Part shown: positions 58,663 through 64,000 of the stretch, piece by piece
Numbering within the stretch: position 1 is the first letter of the stretch
Layout of the letters: every line of letters starts with the position of its first letter
Assembly: GCF_016583985.1 (NCBI RefSeq)
Contig: NZ_NRSD01000003.1
Span: forward strand, 62,001-126,000
Direction: 5' to 3'
Origin: Thiocapsa imhoffii
GTDB taxonomy: Bacteria > Pseudomonadota > Gammaproteobacteria > Chromatiales > Chromatiaceae
Length of the DNA: 64,000 nt
The notes under the pieces: model-generated
What the model was told of the DNA's origin: nothing
What the model saw: the letters and a program-made list of their open reading frames with translations, nothing else
Database searches by the model: none
Made by a program: the position numbers and the translations under genes

Positions 58663-59715
58663 ATGCACCCAGTTTGGCAAGAGGTTCTCAGCGCGAGCGG
58701 CGCGCAATTCGACGAGAACGGACGGGTCCGCTTCCCTGCCCCCACGCTCGATCAGGTTGACGCCGCGGCCGGTTGTCGGCTCTTCGATCTCTCCGCACTC
58801 GGGTTGATCGCGGTGCAGGGCGAGGACGCGGCCAATTTCCTGCAAGGCCAGCTCACCAATGACGTGCGCGAACTCTCCGAGAACCATGTCCAGTGGAGCA
58901 GTCACTGCAGCCAGAAAGGACGCATGCTGGCGAATTTTCTCGTGCTGCGTCGCGGCGACACCATCTATCTGCAGCTCTCAGCGGAGCTGGTGCCCGACCT
59001 GCTGAAGCGGTTGAGGATGTTCGTGCTGCGCAGCCGGGTCACGCTCGAGGACGCCAGCGACCGACTCGCGCGTCTCGGGATTGCCGGGGACTGCGTCGCA
59101 GCGGCACTGACGGCCTGTGCCCTGGGGATGCCCGAACGGGAGAACGGCATGACGCTGACCGATGAGATCACCGTGATCCGACTGTCCGGACCCACGCCAC
59201 GGGTCGAGCTCATCGGGCCGCCCGAAGCGCTCCGCGCTCATTGGCAAACCCTGCTGGAGCACGCGGTGACGGCAAACAGCGAGGACTGGACCCTGCTCGA
59301 CATCCGTGCCGGGATCCCCCTCGTTCACCAGCAGACCGTCGACGCCTTTGTGCCCCAGATGACCAACATGCATCTCATCGACGGCGTCAGCTTCAACAAG
59401 GGCTGCTACACGGGTCAGGAAGTGGTCGCCCGGATGCAATACCTGGGGAAGCTGAAACGGCGCATGTATCTTGCCGAAGTTCAGAGCGAGACCCCGCCCC
59501 AGCCGGGAGACGCGCTCCACTCCACCGCGAGCAGCTCCCAGCAGGGCAGTGGCGCGGTGGTCATGGCCAGCCCGGTGGGGCCCGGACGATACGAGCTGCT
59601 GGTGGTGGTCGAAACGAACGCCGTCGCGGCGAATCAGGTGCGGCTCGGGGAGGGTGGGCCGCTGCTAACACTCACGACGCCACCCTACGGGTTCCCAAGC
59701 ACCGAGGACTCCTGA
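58663..59715 (+). CDS. ygfZ: tRNA-modifying/Fe-S maintenance protein YgfZ
   Basis: 350 residues from the ATG at 58663, preceded by GAGGTAG. A GcvT-like fold that binds folate and supports repair and assembly of certain iron-sulfur enzymes. Diagnostic motifs: VQGEDAANFLQGQLTNDVRE, HCSQKGRMLANFLVLRRG, and the YgfZ signature FNKGCYTGQEVVARMQYLGK with the key cysteine. It is separated from the divergent RNB gene by a 123-bp promoter region. Confidence 0.94.
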   Translation: MHPVWQEVLSASGAQFDENGRVRFPAPTLDQVDAAAGCRLFDLSALGLIAVQGEDAANFLQGQLTNDVRELSENHVQWSSHCSQKGRMLANFLVLRRGDTIYLQLSAELVPDLLKRLRMFVLRSRVTLEDASDRLARLGIAGDCVAAALTACALGMPERENGMTLTDEITVIRLSGPTPRVELIGPPEALRAHWQTLLEHAVTANSEDWTLLDIRAGIPLVHQQTVDAFVPQMTNMHLIDGVSFNKGCYTGQEVVARMQYLGKLKRRMYLAEVQSETPPQPGDALHSTASSSQQGSGAVVMASPVGPGRYELLVVVETNAVAANQVRLGEGGPLLTLTTPPYGFPSTEDS

Positions 59716-59933
59716 GACCATCACCGAGCCCGGCTGCCGCGCACCCGATCCACTGTCGGGGTCGCGGGCGCGCTTGAGGAGCAGCGGCGGCGGCCGATGA
59801 GAAGACACGGGCGCACGCGCGATTGCGCCGGATTCGTCTCGACCCTCGCGGCGGTCGCCTCACCCCGCTCCGCCCGACGTGCCGTTCGCACGCCGACCCT
59901 GATTGGTGTCAACCGAGAGCAAGATCGACCCGC

Positions 59934-61397
59934 ATGACTCCTTCATCCCTCAGCGCGCTGTTAGGCTCGCTCGATGTCGTCTGGAAGCGTGAACCGTCCT
60001 CGATGTCTGCACTCACGAACATCCAGTGGCGCACGAACCAATGCGATCCAGGCTCGGTCCTCTTCTTCCAGCGCTTCGACGATGGGCGCGATGATGCGGA
60101 ACTCATCGATCGCTATCTCCTCGCCAGCCCCTTCGCCGCCCTCGTGACCAACAAGCTGCTCGACGGCTGGACGCGTCTGCCCGCGCAGACCGGCATCTAT
60201 GTCACACACCCGGACGACTACGCGGAGGTCGTGCGTCGATGTTGCGATCTGATCTATCCGTTGGATCCCAGCGCAGCCGTCTGCGTCGGTGTCACAGGCA
60301 CCAATGGCAAAACGACGACCGTCAAATATCTCGAAGCCATTCTGGCCGCACAGGGTTGCCGCGTGCTCACGATCGGGACGCTGGGAGTCTCATTGAATGG
60401 CACGCCGCGTTTCGAGACCGGGTTCACCTCACCGCCATTGATCGAACTGCGTCGCCTCCTGCATGCCGAGCGCAGTCACTATGATGTCGTGGCCATGGAG
60501 GTCAGTAGTCACGCACTCGATCAAGGACGCGCACATGGCATCTCATTAAGGAGCGCGGCCTGGACGAACTTCACGCTTGATCATCTCGACTACCACCACG
60601 ACGAGGCGCGCTATTTCGCAGCCAAGTCGCGTATCCTCGACCTGCTGGAACCCAGCGGGCAACTCGTCACCACCAGCCTGGAGGTCGCGGAGCGGCTGCG
60701 CTCAGCCCGTCCTGGAGCACCGATCGAGCTGCTGCGGGCCGCTGAGATCGATCGCACGGCCGTGGCCTTGAAACCCTTCCTTGCACTGGAGCACAACCGT
60801 CACAACTATACCCTCGCCGTCGCACTGGCGAACCGGGTTCTCGGAGCAACCGACGGCGCCCACCTGGGTCGCGAGGACTGGCGGCACCTCGCCGCGGTCC
60901 CCGGTCGCTTCGAGTGCAAGGTCATCGGCAAGCGCACGCTCGTGATCGATTTCGCGCACACCCCGGACGCGCTGGAGACGATCTTGAGCGCCATCCGCGG
61001 TGCCTTCCCGGATGCCTATATCCTCACCCTCTTCGGCTGCGGTGGGGGCCGCGATCGCGGCAAACGCCCGCTGATGGGGGCGGCGGTTGCGCGCTACTCC
61101 GATCACGCGATCGTGACCTCGGACAATCCCCGCTTCGAAGACCCGCGGAGCATCATTGCCGACATCCTGACCGGTATGCCACAGACCGGTCGTGAGGTGG
61201 TGGTGGAACGCCCGGCCGCCATGACCCGGTTGTTCGAGATCTTGAGCGCTTTGCCGGAACAGCAACCCTGTGTGGCGCTCATCGCGGGGAAAGGACACGA
61301 ACGCTACCTCGATATTCAGGGCCAGAAAACACCCTATAGCGACCAGGATCAGGTTGCGTTGCACATGAAACGCCTCGGCTGGCGCGTTTCCTCTTGA
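59934..61397 (+). CDS. MurE-like Mur ligase
   Basis: 487 residues from the ATG at 59934. The ATP loop is GVTGTNGKTTTVKYLEAILA, followed by VAMEVSSHALDQGRAHGISL, TNFTLDHLDYHHDEARYFA, and the C-terminal domain with VIDFAHTPDALETILSAIRG, LFGCGGGRDRGKRPLMGAAV and the diaminopimelate-type SDNPRFEDP. MurE adds meso-diaminopimelate to UDP-MurNAc-dipeptide. The N-terminal uridine domain is unlike classical MurE (WRTNQCDPGSVLFFQRFDDG), and the gene is outside a division-cell-wall cluster, so it may be a second ligase with another substrate. It overlaps the DUF2272 gene by 4 bp. Confidence 0.8.
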   Translation: MTPSSLSALLGSLDVVWKREPSSMSALTNIQWRTNQCDPGSVLFFQRFDDGRDDAELIDRYLLASPFAALVTNKLLDGWTRLPAQTGIYVTHPDDYAEVVRRCCDLIYPLDPSAAVCVGVTGTNGKTTTVKYLEAILAAQGCRVLTIGTLGVSLNGTPRFETGFTSPPLIELRRLLHAERSHYDVVAMEVSSHALDQGRAHGISLRSAAWTNFTLDHLDYHHDEARYFAAKSRILDLLEPSGQLVTTSLEVAERLRSARPGAPIELLRAAEIDRTAVALKPFLALEHNRHNYTLAVALANRVLGATDGAHLGREDWRHLAAVPGRFECKVIGKRTLVIDFAHTPDALETILSAIRGAFPDAYILTLFGCGGGRDRGKRPLMGAAVARYSDHAIVTSDNPRFEDPRSIIADILTGMPQTGREVVVERPAAMTRLFEILSALPEQQPCVALIAGKGHERYLDIQGQKTPYSDQDQVALHMKRLGWRVSS

Positions 61398-62194
61398 TAG
61401 CCCGATCGCTTGCGCGCATCCGCTCCCAACCGCGTCGGTTTCTCGCGCTAACGCCCATGGTGGTGTCGGCGTTGCTGTTGACCGCCTGCGGCAGCACTCC
61501 GGGAGACCAAGCCGATACACCACAGGGAACCTGGGCGGGACAGCCCATTGGACCACCACCGGCACGCAATGCCGGACTGAAACGCGCCATGATTCGACGC
61601 GCGATACAAGAATGGGAGTCTTTCGAACAGCAAGTCGTGGTGTTGCAAGGACGCCAAGAGAGCATCCCGAATGTAGGCGCCTGGGAGGACGACGCGAGCC
61701 ACGCCGGGCGCGTCAATCGCTATTGGCGCGCGGTCGGACGACCCAGTTTAGATGGCATGGACTGCCAACACCCCTGGTCGGCCGCATTCCTGAGTTGGAT
61801 CATGCGTGACCTTGGGGTGTCCGAAGATCAATTTCGCCCGGCCTCCGCACATTGGATCTATCTGACGCAGATCATCGAGCGCGCGTCCGATTCAGGACGC
61901 TATTTCGTGCCACGGCGCATCCAAGATTACACGCCCGAACCAGGTGACCTGATCTGTGCGGGGCGTGGTCGCTCACCGCTTCAGCCCGTTGGCGGGGACA
62001 CTCGTGCCGCCCAGTTACAGGGCGCACCAACCCATTGCGATCTCGTCGTGGGCAAACGTGATCAGCAGTTGGAGGTCATCGGCGGTAACGTCCGCAACTC
62101 GGTCTCCAAAAGCATCCTGGAACTGGATGATCGCGGTCGCCTGCAACCGGTCCCACGACGGCCTTGGTTCCTGATCATCGAGAACCGTCTTTAG
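61394..62194 (+). CDS. DUF2272 lipoprotein
   Basis: 266 residues from a TTG at 61394 that overlaps the Mur ligase stop. The N-terminus has a lipoprotein signal (MVVSALLLTACGSTPG), giving a lipid-anchored cysteine at the lipobox LTAC; a later methionine near that signal is an alternative start. The DUF2272 domain contains NRYWRAVGRPSLDGMDCQHP, WSAAFLSWIMRDLGVSEDQF, YTPEPGDLICAGRGRS and THCDLVVGKRDQQLEVIGGN. The conserved cysteine and histidine pattern resembles NlpC/P60 and CHAP-like amidases, which is inference. The operon with a Mur ligase suggests a role in peptidoglycan. Confidence 0.8.
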   Translation: MIARSLARIRSQPRRFLALTPMVVSALLLTACGSTPGDQADTPQGTWAGQPIGPPPARNAGLKRAMIRRAIQEWESFEQQVVVLQGRQESIPNVGAWEDDASHAGRVNRYWRAVGRPSLDGMDCQHPWSAAFLSWIMRDLGVSEDQFRPASAHWIYLTQIIERASDSGRYFVPRRIQDYTPEPGDLICAGRGRSPLQPVGGDTRAAQLQGAPTHCDLVVGKRDQQLEVIGGNVRNSVSKSILELDDRGRLQPVPRRPWFLIIENRL

Positions 62195-62227
62195 CGCTTG
62201 CGTACCTGACCCTTGACGTGAGAGAAC

Positions 62228-63328
62228 TTGAATCGAAACACCATGAGCTTGATCAGAAACACCAGGGCGGGGAGCGCACCCCTGCGTCAGACACGACGTT
62301 CTCGTGGCGCACCAATCACACCCCTTGCGCTCATGTTGGTGATGCTCGCACTCGTTGTCTTCACGGTCCTGGCGAACACCTCGGCGGTCCGGTTCGATCG
62401 AGTCGCGCCCGCGCTGATTACAATTGAGGCCGAGCACGCGCCTATCGACGTGCTGCCAACACCCATTCGCTTACTGCTCGAGCCTGAACCGGACGGTCTG
62501 CGACTCAGTCAGAGCGATGATCGTTGGGGACGCATCCGCTGGGAACCACAGCTCACAAGCGATGTGGACCGGCTGCAGGTGAGCGGTCGTGTCAGCGTCG
62601 AGGACGCTGGTGCGAACCAAGCCATTAGGCACCAGGCGCGCCTGGTGTTGGTCCAGCCCACGGACAATCGCCCACTACGGCGGCTTATCGCAGGCTGGCC
62701 AGAGTCGGTCGCACAGCATCAATTCGATCGCATCATCCGCATCATGGATCCGGAACGTCCACTCTGGATCGATCTGATCCTGACCCCCAGTTCCGGGACA
62801 CTGGTTCTTCATCGGCTCACCGTCGATGGACTCGCCACGCGGCTCTGGGTCGAAGCGGCTCGCTGGATCCTCCTGGCGTGCTGGATCGGATCGATCCTGG
62901 CCATTCTGTGGCACCTTTCACGCCCCATGCCGCGGCCATTGCAGCTCAGTCTCTGGCTGGTCGCGTCGGCTCTCTTCATTGGCTTGCTCGCTTCCCCCGA
63001 GCAACTCGCCACCTTGAAGGATCTGCTTGCCGCTCTGCTGCCAACCGATACGGAGGCTGCGGCCAGCCTGGATGTCAACCTGCTCGGCCATTTCGCCCTC
63101 TTCGCCGCACTGGCGCTCGTTTTATTCCTAGGGCGTGCGGATCTTGGCTGGCTGCGTCTTGCCCTGGTGCTGGCCGCCATGGCGAGCGCAACCGAGTTGA
63201 TGCAACTCTTGGTCGATGGACGACAGGCCGACCCCTTCGATGTTCTGGTCGACCTCGTCGGCGCTGCGACGGGCATGCTCGCGGGATGGTTCATCCTTCA
63301 AATCGGATGGCTTCACCGCACCGGGTAG
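62228..63328 (+). CDS. VanZ-family membrane protein
   Basis: 366 residues from a TTG at 62228 with GAGAG upstream; an ATG at 62243 is an alternative. Residues ~35-55 form one membrane helix (LALMLVMLALVVFTVLANTS), a ~150-residue extracytoplasmic part follows, and the C-terminal half has at least five helices: WILLACWIGSILAILWHL, LSLWLVASALFIGLLAS, GHFALFAALALVLFLG, LRLALVLAAMASATELMQLL and AATGMLAGWFILQI. The GHF...E...D pattern (ELMQLLVDGRQADPFDVLVD) is the VanZ signature. It closes the group Mur ligase, DUF2272, VanZ. Confidence 0.83.
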   Translation: MNRNTMSLIRNTRAGSAPLRQTRRSRGAPITPLALMLVMLALVVFTVLANTSAVRFDRVAPALITIEAEHAPIDVLPTPIRLLLEPEPDGLRLSQSDDRWGRIRWEPQLTSDVDRLQVSGRVSVEDAGANQAIRHQARLVLVQPTDNRPLRRLIAGWPESVAQHQFDRIIRIMDPERPLWIDLILTPSSGTLVLHRLTVDGLATRLWVEAARWILLACWIGSILAILWHLSRPMPRPLQLSLWLVASALFIGLLASPEQLATLKDLLAALLPTDTEAAASLDVNLLGHFALFAALALVLFLGRADLGWLRLALVLAAMASATELMQLLVDGRQADPFDVLVDLVGAATGMLAGWFILQIGWLHRTG

Positions 63329-63437
63329 GATGTCGCAGGATGGCGGGGGTCAGGGCGCACGCGGCGCCTCAACCCGAGTGGAGGTCATCGCGCAGGGTTA
63401 AGGGGGCGCTCAAAACCAGATGATTGACCGCCTCGTC

Positions 63438-63818
63438 TCACTGACTCGACGTTCGATCCAGCAGGTGAACGGCAAGCCAGAGGCAGTGCGGCTCGACCGA
63501 GGTGCGCAAGACCCGATGTGGGGTTCGCGCTGGAATGAGAAGATGATCACCCGCCCGCAGGTCGATGCGCGCTCCATCGACCATGAGTTCGGCCTCGCCT
63601 TGCAGCAGACAGACCCACTCGTCCCACTCCTGGTCATAGAGTACTGGATCCGGCTCCGCACTGCTCAGGATCCGCTCGATGTGGACCTGCTCACCGCGCA
63701 GCAGGGTCTCGAAGGCCTCACCGCTCTCGATCCTCGCTTGGCTGGCATAGAGGTTGCCAATCTGGATCGTCCGCCCCGCGCCAACCGACACGGCCCGCGT
63801 CCTGTCATCTCTCGACAT
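63438..63818 (-). CDS. Cupin-domain protein
   Basis: 126 residues with one cupin: LSSAEPDPVLYDQEWDEWVC, LLQGEAELMVDGARIDLRAG, DHLLIPARTPHRVLRTS and LWLAVHLLD. The metal-site histidines are partly replaced in motif 1 (YDQEWDEW), while the motif 2 histidine is kept (TPHRV). The same short form occurs in many sulfur gammaproteobacteria. Function unknown. It is convergent with the VanZ gene. Confidence 0.8.
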   Translation of the reverse strand: MSRDDRTRAVSVGAGRTIQIGNLYASQARIESGEAFETLLRGEQVHIERILSSAEPDPVLYDQEWDEWVCLLQGEAELMVDGARIDLRAGDHLLIPARTPHRVLRTSVEPHCLWLAVHLLDRTSSQ

Positions 63819-63876
63819 GACCGCCCCTAGAACCGATCGATCAAGCGAATCGACTGGCGCTCAGGACTCGCCACAC

Positions 63877-64000
63877 TCAGGGTGCCGTGACCGCGACACT
63901 GGTTGCCCCGACGGGCGTCTCATTCATCGCGAAACGTAGGAAGAGGCGGTGACGCCCGGGATCAAGCGCAACCGCACGGCCCTGACCACTGACGAAGACA
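63877..64000 (-). CDS. C-terminal end of an unidentified protein, cut by the window edge
   Basis: The minus-strand frame entering at 64000 reads [20 protein letters not shown] then [20 protein letters not shown] and stops at 63877-63879. The beta-strand-like alternation suggests a secreted or periplasmic domain, but 40 residues are not enough to name it. Confidence 0.35.
   Translation of the reverse strand, partial: VFVSGQGRAVALDPGRHRLFLRFAMNETPVGATSVAVTAP

Overview
The window looks like a chromosome segment of a gammaproteobacterium, most likely a purple sulfur bacterium (Chromatiaceae) or a close relative. This is an inference from the conserved block pncC-recA-recX-alaS-lysC-csrA-tRNA-Ser, from a sulfate adenylyltransferase of the ATP-forming, sulfur-oxidiser size, from a PHA-granule-type protein, and from high-GC coding. 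No rRNA or species marker is present.

Two halves are distinct. The left half (1 to about 30.7 kb) is a decayed genomic island that abuts the 3' end of tRNA-Ser(GCU). From left to right it holds: (a) a minus-strand defence cassette of HTH, RadC-N, SNF2 helicase, DUF1016 nuclease, DUF1156 methylase and DUF499 ATPase genes, whose last two members are broken and separated by an intact TacA/TacT-type toxin-antitoxin pair; (b) a GNAT-membrane protein-muramidase block that is a degraded paralogue of a second block at 25.9-27.1 kb; (c) a type I restriction locus in which hsdR and hsdM have lost their catalytic cores while hsdS and a DUF1016 nuclease gene are intact, with a GIY-YIG gene and REP-like palindromes inserted between a 24-bp direct repeat; (d) recD2; (e) a compact five-gene operon (20.56-25.53 kb) of PP2C phosphatase, degenerate kinase-like protein, Ser/Thr kinase with a cold-shock-like tail, AAA15 ATPase and DUF4435 protein; (f) the end of a conjugative element (muramidase, 5'-truncated TraG) and an internally deleted IS256-family transposase next to the tRNA.

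The right half (30.7-64 kb) is ordinary backbone: csrA, lysC, alaS, recX, recA, pncC, small cupin, DUF302 and DUF1244 proteins, an unusual HTH-ferredoxin-reductase fusion, lysS and prfB (with a programmed frameshift whose stop is UAA rather than the usual UGA), a RAYT-type transposase, metabolic enzymes (YqhD-like alcohol dehydrogenase, MetY, flavin reductase), sat, cell-wall proteins (lytic transglycosylase, DUF882, a Mur ligase with a DNPR motif, DUF2272, VanZ), an RNB-family exonuclease and ygfZ.

The best candidate for an undescribed system is the operon at 20.56-25.53 kb. Its last two genes have the ATPase + DUF4435 pairing of PARIS anti-phage systems, but here they are translationally coupled to a phosphatase, a pseudokinase-like protein and an active-looking kinase. 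A second theme is that several island genes (DUF499, hsdR, hsdM, IS256 transposase) keep both ends but lack the catalytic middle.
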